In this document: piece by piece, positions 26,716 to 36,267 of the stretch
How the letters are laid out: every line of letters starts with the position of its first letter
Position numbering within the stretch: position 1 is the stretch's first letter
Assembly: GCF_007096635.1 (NCBI RefSeq)
Contig: NZ_VKAA01000005.1
Location: forward strand, 186,001-250,000
DNA from: Mycolicibacterium sp. 018/SC-01/001
Lineage (GTDB): Bacteria; Actinomycetota; Actinomycetes; Mycobacteriales; Mycobacteriaceae
DNA length: 64,000 bases
Reading direction: 5' to 3'
Made by a program: the position numbers and the translations under genes
Notes under the pieces: generated by a model
Seen by the model: the letters and a program-made list of their open reading frames with translations, nothing else
Databases searched by the model: none
What the model was told of the DNA's origin: nothing

Positions 26716-27549
26716 TCAACTTCCCAACTCGATCGGGGCGCCCACCAGGGAGCCGTATTCCGTCCAACTGCCGTCGTAGTTCTTGACGTTCTTGTGTCCC
26801 AACAGCTCCTGCAGCACGAACCAGGTGTGCGACGAGCGCTCCCCGATGCGGCAGTAGGCGATGGTCTCCTTCTCGCCGTCCAAGCCGGCGTCGGCGTAGA
26901 GCTTGGCCAGGTCCTCGTCGGACTTGAACGTGCCGTCCTCGTTGGCGGCCTTGCTCCACGGCACGTTGATCGCCGTCGGGATGTGACCGGCGCGCTGACT
27001 CTGCTCCTGCGGCAGGTGCGCCGGCGCGAGGATCTTGCCGGAGAACTCGTCGGGCGAGCGCACGTCGACCAGGTTCTTCTCGCCGATCGCCGCGATCACC
27101 TCGTCGCGGAAGGCGCGGATGCTGGTGTCGGGCGCCTTCGCGGTGTAGCTGGTCTCGGGGCGCTTCACCGCGTCCTTGGACAGCGGCCGGGCGTCGAGTT
27201 CCCACTTCTTGCGCCCGCCGTCGAGAAGCTTGACGTTCTCGTGGCCGTACAGCTTGAAGTACCAGTAGGCGTAGGCGGCGAACCAGTTGTTGTTGCCGCC
27301 GTACAGGATCACCGTGTCGTCGTTGGCGATACCGCGCTCGGAGAGCAGCTTCGAGAACTGCTGCTCGTCGACGAAGTCGCGCTTGACGGGGTCCTGCAGA
27401 TCGGTCTTCCAGTCGAGCCGGATCGCGCCCGGGATGTGCCCGGTGTCGTACGCGCTGGTGTCTTCGTCGACCTCGACGAAGACGGTTTTCGGCGCGTCGA
27501 GATTGCTCTCGGCCCAGTCTGCTGTGACCAGGACGTCGGAGCGTGCCAT
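26716..27549 (-). CDS. cysA2: Thiosulfate sulfurtransferase (tandem rhodanese) CysA2-like
   Basis: 277 residues with two rhodanese domains. The N-terminal, inactive domain carries DTGHIPGAIRLDW; the C-terminal domain has RAGHIPTAINVPW and the catalytic loop YCRIGERSSHT, whose Cys (near residue 230) carries the persulfide. Transfers sulfane sulfur from thiosulfate to thiol or cyanide acceptors. ATG 27549 was chosen from the conserved start MARSDVLV and the GGAGATCC-like stretch upstream. Fourth gene of the lmeA-thiX-DUF4395-cysA2-sseC operon, downstream of a poly-cysteine uORF. Confidence 0.95.
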   Translation of the reverse strand: MARSDVLVTADWAESNLDAPKTVFVEVDEDTSAYDTGHIPGAIRLDWKTDLQDPVKRDFVDEQQFSKLLSERGIANDDTVILYGGNNNWFAAYAYWYFKLYGHENVKLLDGGRKKWELDARPLSKDAVKRPETSYTAKAPDTSIRAFRDEVIAAIGEKNLVDVRSPDEFSGKILAPAHLPQEQSQRAGHIPTAINVPWSKAANEDGTFKSDEDLAKLYADAGLDGEKETIAYCRIGERSSHTWFVLQELLGHKNVKNYDGSWTEYGSLVGAPIELGS

Positions 27550-27566
27550 GGAGGAGATCCTTTCGA

Positions 27567-28031
27567 CTACGAGTGAGTGGGTTTCAGGCGGAGGAACAAC
27601 GGATAGAGCTGGCAACCCAGGCAGATGCCGAAGGCAGCGTTGAGGAAGGCGGCCGCCAGCGCGAAGCCGGTGGCCACCTGACCGAGTGTCGGCACACCGG
27701 CGACGAAGCCCGCGACACCGACCGCGGCGAACAGAAGGCCGACGGCTTGCGCGAACTTCAGCGGTGCGACCGGTTCTTTCTCGGTGACGGGACCGAGCCG
27801 CGGAGCGATCAGGTTCGCGAAGACCACACCGTAGGGGTGTCGGCGCGGACCCAGACCGGCGCCGACGGCGAACACGACGGCTTGAACAGCGAGAAGAGCA
27901 CCAGCGAGCACCGTGCTGACCGGCGACACCAGCAGCACGACGACCATCACGGCAGTCGTGACCCAGGCGACGAACCGAGGACCGCGGACATCGACCTCGG
28001 CCGACGGGCGGTGCTCTGTGATGTGCGACAA
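27567..28031 (-). CDS. DUF4395 integral membrane protein
   Basis: 154 residues with four predicted membrane spans (FVAWVTTAVMVVVLLV, VLAGALLAVQAVVFAVG, FAQAVGLLFAAVGVAGFVAG, FALAAAFLNAAFGICLGC). The last span contains GICLGCQLYPL, two cysteines placed like those in membrane thiol/sulfur-handling proteins. TTG 28031 is supported by AGGAG 7 nt upstream. Sits between a membrane-anchored thioredoxin and the sulfurtransferase, and 91 bases after the stop of the poly-Cys uORF, so it is the first gene that the uORF could attenuate. Confidence 0.88.
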   Translation of the reverse strand: MSHITEHRPSAEVDVRGPRFVAWVTTAVMVVVLLVSPVSTVLAGALLAVQAVVFAVGAGLGPRRHPYGVVFANLIAPRLGPVTEKEPVAPLKFAQAVGLLFAAVGVAGFVAGVPTLGQVATGFALAAAFLNAAFGICLGCQLYPLFLRLKPTHS

Positions 28032-28122
28032 ATTCGTGCTCCTGCTGTCTGTGTTGTCTGGACTGACTGACGCGGCTCGCGGCGAGACCGCCGGAGTGCA
28101 GCGCCCACGACGGCGCCGCTAC

Positions 28123-28212
28123 TCAGCAGCTACAACAACAGCAACAACCCGCGACGCGGCACAGATCGACTGCGCGGCGCTTGGTGAGCCGAAGCTCGAC
28201 ACGGGCTGACAC
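28123..28212 (-). CDS. Poly-cysteine leader peptide (uORF)
   Basis: 29 codons from GTG 28212: the peptide starts MSARVELRLTKRRAVDLCRV and ends AGCCCCCSC, with seven cysteines, five in a row, before TGA. A TAAGCT box 7 nt before the GTG makes it leaderless. It precedes the DUF4395-cysA2-sseC genes. Mycobacterial work (from memory) showed that leaderless poly-cysteine ORFs act as cysteine-responsive attenuators: scarce Cys-tRNA stalls ribosomes on the Cys run and allows downstream expression. Sequence, position and downstream genes all fit that model. Confidence 0.85.
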   Translation of the reverse strand: MSARVELRLTKRRAVDLCRVAGCCCCCSC

Positions 28213-28219
28213 GGCAGAC

Positions 28220-28225
28220 AGCTTA
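28220..28225 (-). promoter_or_regulatory. -10 element of the sulfur suboperon
   Basis: TAAGCT on the minus strand, 7 nt before the uORF GTG. A TTGATC at 28240-28245 lies 14 bp further upstream and overlaps the thiX stop, a possible weak -35. Confidence 0.6.
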
Positions 28226-28241
28226 CCCAACGACATGGTGA

Positions 28242-28664
28242 TCAAGCCAACAGCGGTTGCAGCGCCGACCGCAGGTCAGCGGCTGTCGGCACGCCGGACG
28301 CGCGATATCGCTGCCGTCCGTCGGCGTCGAAGACGAACGTCGTCGGCAACGACAACACGGAAAGGCGGCGGGCGGCATCGGGATTGGCGTCCAGGTCGAT
28401 CTCCACGTGCGCCACCGCGGGCAGCTCGGCGCACACCTGATCGACGACGCGGCGCACCCCGGCGCACGGGCCGCACCAGACGGCCCCGAAGTGCACGACG
28501 GTCGGGCCCGTGCCCGACAACCCGAGCTCGCTGGTGTCCACGACGGGCGCATCGGGGGTCGCGGTCATCCCGCCGCCGCGCCGAGTAACCAGGCGGCCGA
28601 CGACGACTGCGAGGCCCAGCGCCACTAGCAACACCACGACCACGACGATCCACGAAGAACTCAT
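28242..28664 (-). CDS. thiX: Membrane-anchored thioredoxin
   Basis: 140 residues. An N-terminal transmembrane anchor (SWIVVVVVLLVALGLAVVVG) is followed by a thioredoxin fold with the active site VWCGPCAGVRR near residues 64-74 and the cis-proline loop SLPTTFVF. Topology places the redox domain outside or at the membrane face; it may reduce disulfides or serve sulfur metabolism. Its ATG overlaps the lmeA stop by 3 bases. Corresponds in position to M. tuberculosis thiX. Confidence 0.92.
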   Translation of the reverse strand: MSSSWIVVVVVLLVALGLAVVVGRLVTRRGGGMTATPDAPVVDTSELGLSGTGPTVVHFGAVWCGPCAGVRRVVDQVCAELPAVAHVEIDLDANPDAARRLSVLSLPTTFVFDADGRQRYRASGVPTAADLRSALQPLLA

Positions 28665-29473
28665 GACAACCTGAACTCGTTCAGAGGCGCCGTTACTCCC
28701 TCGGCGATGCCCTCGATGATCACGTCGGAGCCGCGCGCGCCCTCGCTGGTGGGGGCGATCCCGAACGGGAGCTTCTGGCCGGGTAGCTCGGTGGAGAAGG
28801 CGGCGAGCACGGCAGGCAACTTGTCGGCCGGGACGTCCTGGTCGGCCGTGCCGGGGCCAGTCAGCACGCCGGTCGCGGTCATCGTCAGGGTCGTCTGGGC
28901 GGGACCGGTCACCGAGAGGTCGACGGCGATGCTGACGCGCTCATCGAGGCCTGCCTGACGTGGAGTTCCGGTGAAGACGACGCCTTTGTTGCTGGAAATG
29001 CCCGACTCGGTCGTACCGCCGGTCGAATCGTTGGTCTCCCGGGTGGGCGCTTCGACCAGCAGATCGGGAATGCCCATGAAGCGGCCGACGTGGGTGGAGT
29101 CGATGATGATGCGGCTTTCCAGCTTGCCGATCGACAACGTCGCATCGGGAGCGATCAGCCAGGAATCGCCCACGTCGACCGAATGCATGGTCGCTTCGAG
29201 TGAGGCCTTGCCTACTACGGCGTGATCAACACCACTGGCCTTGATCTCCACTTCCCGGTAGTGATGGGCGGCCGCCTGCGGCAGAAAGGGGAAACCCAGA
29301 ATCCCCACCGAGGGGTCCCATTGCAGGTCGGCGGCCGCTCGCAGGCTCCTGGCCAGGCGATATTCGGCATAGATCGCCGTCCCGAAGTCGACCCCGACCG
29401 CGCCGAGGATGACGACGACCACGGTCGCGAGGGCACCGATGACGAACCTGCGCACGCCGACATTGTTGCCCAC
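28661..29473 (-). CDS. lmeA: LmeA-type phospholipid-binding lipomannan factor (DUF2993)
   Basis: 270 residues from GTG 29473: a single N-terminal membrane anchor/signal (FVIGALATVVVVILGAVGVDFG) then a DUF2993 lipid-binding domain with the typical repeated pattern VEIKASGVDHAVVGKASLEA and GVLTGPG. In mycobacteria this protein is needed for normal mannan chain length in lipomannan. GTG 29473 gives the same length as the M. tuberculosis orthologue as remembered, and AGAGG lies upstream. First gene of the leftward lmeA-thiX unit, divergent from glnR. Confidence 0.88.
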   Translation of the reverse strand: MGNNVGVRRFVIGALATVVVVILGAVGVDFGTAIYAEYRLARSLRAAADLQWDPSVGILGFPFLPQAAAHHYREVEIKASGVDHAVVGKASLEATMHSVDVGDSWLIAPDATLSIGKLESRIIIDSTHVGRFMGIPDLLVEAPTRETNDSTGGTTESGISSNKGVVFTGTPRQAGLDERVSIAVDLSVTGPAQTTLTMTATGVLTGPGTADQDVPADKLPAVLAAFSTELPGQKLPFGIAPTSEGARGSDVIIEGIAEGVTAPLNEFRLS

Positions 29474-29642
29474 CGCGGCGTCACCTCTTGTTCGGCGCGG
29501 CTTAAGAGCAGGTGGCACGCTATCGTTAGGGAGCCATCGGCTGGGTAACGGCCGTATGTCAAGCATGAATCTGGGAAGTCACCGAACGACAAAGACGTAG
29601 CGGCGAGGTCCCGGATGATCTCCGCGGCTGCTGGAGGGACAG

Positions 29643-30452
29643 TTGGACCTACTGCTACTGACTGTTGACCCGCACCCCGAATCAGTCCTGCCCTCGTTGT
29701 CGCTGCTCGCGCACAACGTGCGGACGGCGCCGACGGAGGTGTCGTCTTTGCTGGAAGCCGGATCGGCCGATGTGGCCATCGTCGACGCCCGTACCGACCT
29801 CGCCGCCGCACGCGGCCTGTGCCGCCTGCTCGGTACCACCGGAACCGCCGTGCCCGTCGTCGCCGTCGTCAACGAGGGCGGTCTCGTCGCCGTCAACGTG
29901 GAGTGGGGCCTCGACGAGATCCTCCTGCCCAGCACCGGCCCGGCCGAGATCGACGCCCGGCTGCGGCTGCTCGTGGGCCGTCGGGGTGGGATGGCCAATC
30001 AGGAGAACGTCGGCAAGATCAGCCTCGGGGAGCTGGTGATCGACGAGGGCACCTACACGGCCCGGCTGCGTGGCCGCCCGCTCGACCTCACCTACAAGGA
30101 ATTCGAGCTGCTGAAGTACCTGGCTCAGCATGCGGGCAGGGTGTTCACCCGGGCGCAGCTGCTGCAGGAAGTGTGGGGTTACGACTTCTTCGGCGGCACC
30201 CGGACGGTCGACGTGCATGTACGACGGTTGCGCGCCAAGTTGGGCACCGAATACGAATCGCTGATCGGTACCGTGCGCAACGTCGGGTACAAGGCGGTGC
30301 GTCCCACCCGGGGCCGCCCGCCGGCCGCCGGGTCCGACCTGGACGACGAACTGGACGACGACCCCTACGACGACGTCGACGGTTCCGACGTCGAGTCGAT
30401 GGGGCACGACGACGTGTCAGGAGCGCCCGCCGACGCGCTGCGCAGAACGTGA
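29643..30452 (+). CDS. glnR: OmpR-family regulator GlnR
   Basis: 269 residues from TTG 29643. An atypical receiver domain (about 1-115, [16 protein letters not shown]) lacks the usual acidic phosphorylation pocket, and an OmpR winged helix follows ([24 protein letters not shown] in parts, [13 protein letters not shown]). This matches GlnR, the global nitrogen regulator of actinobacteria, for which no partner kinase is known; none is adjacent here. The C-terminus carries a low-complexity acidic tail ([16 protein letters not shown]). Its stop overlaps mshD by 4 bases. Confidence 0.93.
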   Translation: MDLLLLTVDPHPESVLPSLSLLAHNVRTAPTEVSSLLEAGSADVAIVDARTDLAAARGLCRLLGTTGTAVPVVAVVNEGGLVAVNVEWGLDEILLPSTGPAEIDARLRLLVGRRGGMANQENVGKISLGELVIDEGTYTARLRGRPLDLTYKEFELLKYLAQHAGRVFTRAQLLQEVWGYDFFGGTRTVDVHVRRLRAKLGTEYESLIGTVRNVGYKAVRPTRGRPPAAGSDLDDELDDDPYDDVDGSDVESMGHDDVSGAPADALRRT

Positions 30453-31357
30453 CGACGATCGGCTGGCACGAGCGGCTGACAGAGCATCAACAGCACCTCA
30501 TCCGCGATCTGATCGCGACGGCCACCCGGCACGACGGCGTTGCACCCGTCGGCGATCAGGTCCTGCGGGCACTTCCGCACGACCGCACCCGGCACCTGCT
30601 CGCCGAAGACGGCGACGCCGTTGTGGGTTATCTCGATCTCGCGCCGGCCGGTGCCGACGCCCCGGCGATGGCCGAACTCGTCGTGCATCCCGAGGCCCGG
30701 CGCCGCGGCATCGGCGCAGCGATGATCACCACCGGCCTGCCCGCCGGCGGCGCGGACACCCGCATCTGGGCGCACGGCAACCTCGCACCGGCCCGAGCCA
30801 CCGCCGCGTCGCTGGACCTGGTCGTCGTGCGGGAACTGTGGCAGATGCGACGACCTCTGGCCGACCTGCCGCCCACTCCGCAGCCGGAGGGCGTGCGAAT
30901 CGAGACCTACTCGGGGCCCGCCGAGGACGCGGAGCTGCTGCGCGTGAACAACGCCGCGTTCGCCTGGCACCCCGAACAAGGTGGCTGGACCGAGGCAGAC
31001 ATCGCCGAGCGTCGTGGCGAGTCGTGGTTCGATCCGGCCGGACTGTTCCTCGCGTACGACGAGAACACCGGCGGACTCCTCGGATTCCATTGGACGAAAA
31101 CACATTCCGACTCGCTCGGCGAGGTGTACGTGGTCGGGGTCGACCCAGCCGCGCAGGGTCGCGGCCTCGGCGCCGCGCTGACCCTCGCCGGACTGCACCA
31201 TCTCGCCGACCGCTTGGCCGGGCCGGAGCGCGCCGCCGAGGTGATGCTCTACGTCGAATCGGACAACACAGCCGCGGTGAAGACCTATCGACGGTTGGGT
31301 TTCGAGGTCGCGACGGTCGATGCGGCCTACAGCCGCCGCACCGCCGATCACCTGTGA
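30449..31357 (+). CDS. mshD: Mycothiol synthase MshD
   Basis: 302 residues, tandem GNAT acetyltransferase domains. The first (about 1-140) has [17 protein letters not shown] and the second (about 150-302) has [20 protein letters not shown], the acetyl-CoA-binding P-loop of the active domain. The enzyme acetylates Cys-GlcN-Ins in the last step of mycothiol synthesis. GTG 30449 overlaps the glnR stop (GTGA), so nitrogen regulator and thiol enzyme are translationally coupled, as in other mycobacteria. Confidence 0.95.
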   Translation: MTTIGWHERLTEHQQHLIRDLIATATRHDGVAPVGDQVLRALPHDRTRHLLAEDGDAVVGYLDLAPAGADAPAMAELVVHPEARRRGIGAAMITTGLPAGGADTRIWAHGNLAPARATAASLDLVVVRELWQMRRPLADLPPTPQPEGVRIETYSGPAEDAELLRVNNAAFAWHPEQGGWTEADIAERRGESWFDPAGLFLAYDENTGGLLGFHWTKTHSDSLGEVYVVGVDPAAQGRGLGAALTLAGLHHLADRLAGPERAAEVMLYVESDNTAAVKTYRRLGFEVATVDAAYSRRTADHL

Positions 31358-31370
31358 AAGCGCTGTACCT

Positions 31371-31392
31371 GTTCACCTGTCGTTCACTCGTC
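31371..31392 (+). promoter_or_regulatory. PHO-box-like direct repeat upstream of pstS
   Basis: GTTCACCTGTC (31371-31381) is followed directly by GTTCACTCGTC (31382-31392): two 11-nt units of the actinobacterial PhoP/RegX3 type. A TACCTT -10 candidate lies at 31420-31425. Position and target suggest phosphate-starvation activation of pstSCAB. Confidence 0.65.
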
Positions 31393-31485
31393 ATCCGCAG
31401 TGCGTCAACTACCGCCGCATACCTTGCCGGGTGAGTTCGGAGCCGCACCGGCCGCCGGCGTACCTGAGTGATGAAAGTGGGATCA

Positions 31486-32622
31486 GTGAAGCTCAAGAGC
31501 ATGAGCAAGACGTTCGGCACGACGGTCTCGGTCGCGGCGGTCGCCGCGATCACCCTGGCCGGCTGCGGTAGCGACAACAACACGGCGTCCAGCGGCAGCA
31601 GCAGCTCCGCCGCGTCGGGCAGCGCCAGCTCCGCTCCCGCCGACTGCGGCGGCAAGAACGCGCTGACCGCCGAGGGCTCGACCGCCCAGCAGAACGCTGT
31701 CGCCTTGTTCAACCAGGTCTGGGGCCAGAAGTGCCAGGGCAAGAACCTGTCCTACAACCCGACCGGCTCCGGCGCCGGACGCGAGCAGTTCATCGCCAAG
31801 ACCGTCGACTTCGCCGGCTCCGATTCCGCGCTCTCGGGCGACCAGGTCGCCGCGGCCGCGCAGCGCTGCGGTGGCAACCCGGCCTGGAACCTGCCGCTGG
31901 TGTTCGGCCCCATCGCGATGGCCTACAACCTCGACGGTGTCGACAAGCTGGTGCTCAACGGTGACACCCTGGCCAAGATCTTCCAGGGCCAGATCACCAA
32001 GTGGAACGACCCGGCGATCGCCGCCCTGAACAGCGGCGCCACGTTGCCCGACACCAACATCACGCCGATCTACCGCTCGGATTCGTCGGGCACCACCGAC
32101 AACTTCCAGAAGTACCTGGCGGCGGCCGCGCCCCAGTCGTGGACCAAGGGGGCCGGCAGCGAGTTCAACGGCGGCGCGGGCGAGGGTGCCTCGAAGTCCG
32201 CCGGTGTCACCCAGGCCGTGCAGGCCACCCCCGGTTCGATCGGCTACGTCGAGAAGGGCTTCGCCCAGCAGGCCGGGCTGAAGTACGCCCAGATCGACAC
32301 CGGCGCGGGCGCGGTCGAGCTGACCGACGAGACCGCGGGCAAGGCGATCGACGCCGCGAAGTTCGCCGCCGAGGGCAACGACCTCACACTCGACCTGAAC
32401 TCGCTGTACGGGACCAAGGAAGCCGGCGCGTACCCGCTGGTGCTGGCCACCTATGAGATCGTCTGCTCGGCGGGCTACGACCCGGACACCTCGGCCGCGG
32501 TCAAGTCCTTCCTGACGGTCGCCGCCAATGACGGCCAGGGCGGGCTGTCGAGCGCCGGCTACGTGCCGCTGCCCGACACCTTCAAGGAGCGCCTGCTGAC
32601 CTCCATCGAAGCGATCAAGTAA
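31486..32622 (+). CDS. pstS: Phosphate-binding lipoprotein PstS
   Basis: 378 residues, the periplasmic (cell-wall) phosphate receptor of the Pst ABC transporter. A signal with lipobox TLAGC gives an N-terminal lipid-anchored cysteine (near residue 26), then a Ser/Ala-rich linker. Phosphate-site segments are GAGREQFIAKTVDFAGSDSAL (in parts), SGTTDNFQKYL and GYVEKGF. GTG 31486 (VKLKSMSK) was preferred over ATG 31468 because pstS products usually begin with KL-type signal peptides and GGGA lies just upstream. Confidence 0.94.
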   Translation: MKLKSMSKTFGTTVSVAAVAAITLAGCGSDNNTASSGSSSSAASGSASSAPADCGGKNALTAEGSTAQQNAVALFNQVWGQKCQGKNLSYNPTGSGAGREQFIAKTVDFAGSDSALSGDQVAAAAQRCGGNPAWNLPLVFGPIAMAYNLDGVDKLVLNGDTLAKIFQGQITKWNDPAIAALNSGATLPDTNITPIYRSDSSGTTDNFQKYLAAAAPQSWTKGAGSEFNGGAGEGASKSAGVTQAVQATPGSIGYVEKGFAQQAGLKYAQIDTGAGAVELTDETAGKAIDAAKFAAEGNDLTLDLNSLYGTKEAGAYPLVLATYEIVCSAGYDPDTSAAVKSFLTVAANDGQGGLSSAGYVPLPDTFKERLLTSIEAIK

Positions 32623-32679
32623 CGCGACTGTTCACTGGCGCGGCGGAGAGTCTGAGGCGAGGATGGGTGCCACACACCG

Positions 32680-33756
32680 ATGACGTTCAACGGTATCGAG
32701 AAGGGTTCTGACGGAACTTCAGTGACTATCCCCAATCCGACGGGTGCGGGGTCGGGTGAGGCGTTGGCCGCACCCCACCCCGAGCCCACGCCTATCTCCA
32801 CGGACCCGTCCCGTAACGGCGTCGTACGCCTGGGCGACCGCATTTTCCGCGGTTTGGCCGAGGGCTCAGGCGTTCTCATCGTCGCGATCATCGCCGCGAT
32901 CGGGATCTTCCTGCTGTGGCGGGCAATCCCGGCACTGGCCCGCAACGAGCAGAACTTCTTCCTCTACGGCGGGAACTGGATCACCACCGACACCTCGGCG
33001 ATGCAGTTCGGCATCCTCGACCTGCTGCAGGTGACGGTGTTCGTGTCGGTGTTCGCGCTGCTGCTGGCGATGCCCATCGCACTGGGTATCGCGATCTACC
33101 TCACCAACTACGCGCCCAAGCGCGTGGTCGGCCCGCTGGCCTACATGGTGGACCTGCTCGCTGCGGTGCCGTCGATCATCTACGGCGTGTGGGGACTGTA
33201 CGTGCTCGCGCCGGTGATCAGGCCGGTGGCGTTGTGGCTCAACGAGAATCTCGGCAGCTGGTTCTTCCTGTTCAGCACGGGCAATGCATCGGTCGCCGGT
33301 GGCGGCACGATCTTCACCGCCGGGATCGTGCTCGGGGTGATGATCCTGCCGATCATCACCGCGGTCACGCGCGAGGTGTTCGTGCAGACCCCGCGCGGAC
33401 AGATCGAGGCGGCGCTGGCCCTCGGTGCGACGCGCTGGGAGGTGGTCCGCACGACGGTGCTGCCGTTCGGGATGTCCGGGTACATCAGCGGCGCGATGCT
33501 CGGTCTGGGTCGCGCGCTGGGTGAGACGATCGCTCTGCTGATCATCTTGCGCGGCACCCAGTCGGCGTTCGGGTGGACGTTGTTCGATGCCGGTTACACC
33601 TTTGCCAGCAAGATCGCCGCTGCCGCATCGGAATTCAACGACCAGTACAAGGCCGGCGCCTACATCGCCGCCGGGCTGGTGCTGTTCATCCTGACCTTCG
33701 TGGTGAACTCGCTGGCCCGCGCCGCGGTCTCCGGAAAGGACCGGTCTGCATCATGA
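32680..33756 (+). CDS. pstC: Phosphate ABC transporter permease PstC
   Basis: 358 residues with six transmembrane spans and the permease EAA loop ([22 protein letters not shown]). Typical PstC segments are [17 protein letters not shown] and [13 protein letters not shown]. Inner-membrane channel subunit pairing with PstA. The Ser/Pro-rich N-terminus (about 50 residues) is longer than usual; a GTG at 32722 with GGAA just upstream is an alternative start. The stop overlaps pstA by 4 bases. Confidence 0.94.
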   Translation: MTFNGIEKGSDGTSVTIPNPTGAGSGEALAAPHPEPTPISTDPSRNGVVRLGDRIFRGLAEGSGVLIVAIIAAIGIFLLWRAIPALARNEQNFFLYGGNWITTDTSAMQFGILDLLQVTVFVSVFALLLAMPIALGIAIYLTNYAPKRVVGPLAYMVDLLAAVPSIIYGVWGLYVLAPVIRPVALWLNENLGSWFFLFSTGNASVAGGGTIFTAGIVLGVMILPIITAVTREVFVQTPRGQIEAALALGATRWEVVRTTVLPFGMSGYISGAMLGLGRALGETIALLIILRGTQSAFGWTLFDAGYTFASKIAAAASEFNDQYKAGAYIAAGLVLFILTFVVNSLARAAVSGKDRSAS

Positions 33757-34670
33757 GTTCGCCGACACTCGACCGTCCCGTCAAGACCCCGACGTTCCAG
33801 GGCGTCAGCACGAGGCGCAAGGTCACCAACAACCTGGCGACCGTCCTGGTCTCCATCTCGGTCGTCATCGCGCTGGTACCGCTGCTGTGGGTGCTCTACA
33901 CCGTGGTGGCCAAGGGGATCGGCGTGATCACGTCGAGCACGTGGTGGATGAACTCGCAGGCGGGCATGACCGCCTTCGCCGCCGGTGGTGGCGCCTACCA
34001 CGCCATCGTCGGCAGCCTGCTGCAGGCCGCCGTCTGCGCGGTCATATCGATCCCCATCGGTGTCTTCGTCGGCATCTACCTGGTGGAGTACGGCGGTGGC
34101 ACGCGGCTGGGCAAGCTGACGACGTTCATGGTCGACATCCTCACCGGTGTGCCGTCGATCGTCGCCGCGCTGTTCATCTATGCCCTGTGGGTGGCGACGC
34201 TGGGCTTCGAGCGCTCGGGCATCGCCGTGTCATTGGCCTTGGTGCTGTTGATGATCCCGGTGATCGTGCGGTCCACCGAGGAGATGCTGCGCATCGTCCC
34301 GATGGACCTCCGCGAAGCCAGTTACGCACTGGGCGTACCGAAGTGGAAGACCATCGCCGCGATCGTCATTCCGACGGCGCTGTCGGGAATCGTGACCGGC
34401 ATCCTGCTCTCGCTGGCACGCGTCATGGGTGAAACCGCCCCGCTGCTGATCCTCGTCGGCTACTCGCAGGCCATCAACTTCGACATGTTCAGCGGCTTCA
34501 TGGGGTCGCTCCCCGGCATGATGTACGACCAGACCTCCGCCGGCGCGGGAGCCAACCCGGTGCCCACGGACCGGATGTGGGGCGCCGCGCTGACGTTGAT
34601 CATCGTCATCGCCATCCTCAACGTCGGCGCCCGTTTCATCGCCAAATTCTTTGCGCCCAAGAAGCTTTAG
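33753..34670 (+). CDS. pstA: Phosphate ABC transporter permease PstA
   Basis: 305 residues, second permease of the Pst system. Six spans; the EAA loop reads [21 protein letters not shown], and [17 protein letters not shown] and [15 protein letters not shown] are typical of PstA. ATG 33753 overlaps the pstC stop (ATGA). It is followed by pstB after 9 bases with a good Shine-Dalgarno, completing an ordinary pstSCAB order. Confidence 0.95.
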   Translation: MSSPTLDRPVKTPTFQGVSTRRKVTNNLATVLVSISVVIALVPLLWVLYTVVAKGIGVITSSTWWMNSQAGMTAFAAGGGAYHAIVGSLLQAAVCAVISIPIGVFVGIYLVEYGGGTRLGKLTTFMVDILTGVPSIVAALFIYALWVATLGFERSGIAVSLALVLLMIPVIVRSTEEMLRIVPMDLREASYALGVPKWKTIAAIVIPTALSGIVTGILLSLARVMGETAPLLILVGYSQAINFDMFSGFMGSLPGMMYDQTSAGAGANPVPTDRMWGAALTLIIVIAILNVGARFIAKFFAPKKL

Positions 34671-34679
34671 GAGAACACA

Positions 34680-35456
<777 letters not shown>

Positions 35457-35478
35457 CAGACCATCCTGGCAACAAGTG

Positions 35479-35513
35479 AGCCCCCCGGAGGAGATGTCCC
35501 GGGGGGCTTTCTT
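35479..35513 (+). terminator. Rho-independent terminator of pstSCAB
   Basis: AGCCCCCCGG (35479-35488) pairs with CCGGGGGGCT (35499-35508) around a 10-nt loop, followed by TTTCTT. A textbook intrinsic terminator, uncommon in mycobacteria; the stem can also serve the convergent phoU. Confidence 0.88.
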
Positions 35514-35526
35514 GATGCTCTCGTCG

Positions 35527-36195
35527 TCAGCGGGAGAGCGGCAGACCTTCTTCTTCAGGGGCGTGGCCCGTGACCTGGAAGATCACTCGCCGCGCGATCT
35601 CCACGGCGTGATCGGCGAACCGCTCGTAGAAGCGACCCAGCAGCGTGACGTCCACGGCCGCCGCGACGCCGTGCCGCCACTCCCGATCCATCAGCACCGA
35701 GAACAGGTGCCGATGGAGATCGTCCATCGCGTCGTCTTCCTCGCGGATCCGCGCCGCCTTCTCCGGGTCCCGGCTGATCAGGACCTCCTGCGCACTGTGG
35801 CCCAGCTCGACGGCGACGCGGCCCATCTCGGCGAAGTACCCGTTGACCTCTTCGGGCAGGGCGTGCTGCGGGTGGCGGCGGCGCGCGATCTTGGCGACAT
35901 GCAGCGCCAATGCGCCCATCCGGTCGACGTCGGCGACGATCTGGATCGAGCTGACGATCGCCCGCAGATCGCCTGCGACCGGCGCCTGCAGCGCCAGCAG
36001 GACGAACGCGCTCTCCTCGGCGCGGACGCTCATCGCGGTGATCTGTTCGTGGTCGGTGATGACCTGCTCGGCCAGCGCGAGATCGGCTTGTAGCAAGGCT
36101 TGCGTGGCGCGCTCCATGGCAACGCCCGCCAGTCCGCACATCTCGCCGAGCTGGGTGCTGAGGCCTTCGAGCTGCTCGTGGTACGCGGTACGCAT
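35527..36195 (-). CDS. phoU: Phosphate signalling regulator PhoU/PhoY
   Basis: 222 residues of two three-helix PhoU repeats. Conserved acidic metal-binding helices are seen as [19 protein letters not shown] in the first half and [19 protein letters not shown] in the second. PhoU couples the Pst transporter to the SenX3-RegX3 phosphate sensor as a negative regulator. ATG 36195 (MRTAYHEQL) was preferred to one two codons upstream, as homologues begin at MR-x-x-Y. Convergent with pstB. Confidence 0.94.
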   Translation of the reverse strand: MRTAYHEQLEGLSTQLGEMCGLAGVAMERATQALLQADLALAEQVITDHEQITAMSVRAEESAFVLLALQAPVAGDLRAIVSSIQIVADVDRMGALALHVAKIARRRHPQHALPEEVNGYFAEMGRVAVELGHSAQEVLISRDPEKAARIREEDDAMDDLHRHLFSVLMDREWRHGVAAAVDVTLLGRFYERFADHAVEIARRVIFQVTGHAPEEEGLPLSR

Positions 36196-36267
36196 GACCA
36201 AAAGCCTACGTGCTACCTGCGCAGATCGTCACGAGCCGGCCGGTGAACGCCAGGTGAATGCCGATTG

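Noticed and set aside
29819..30448. Long N-terminal extension of MshD
   Set aside because: This is a shadow frame of glnR; the real start is the GTG overlapping the glnR stop.
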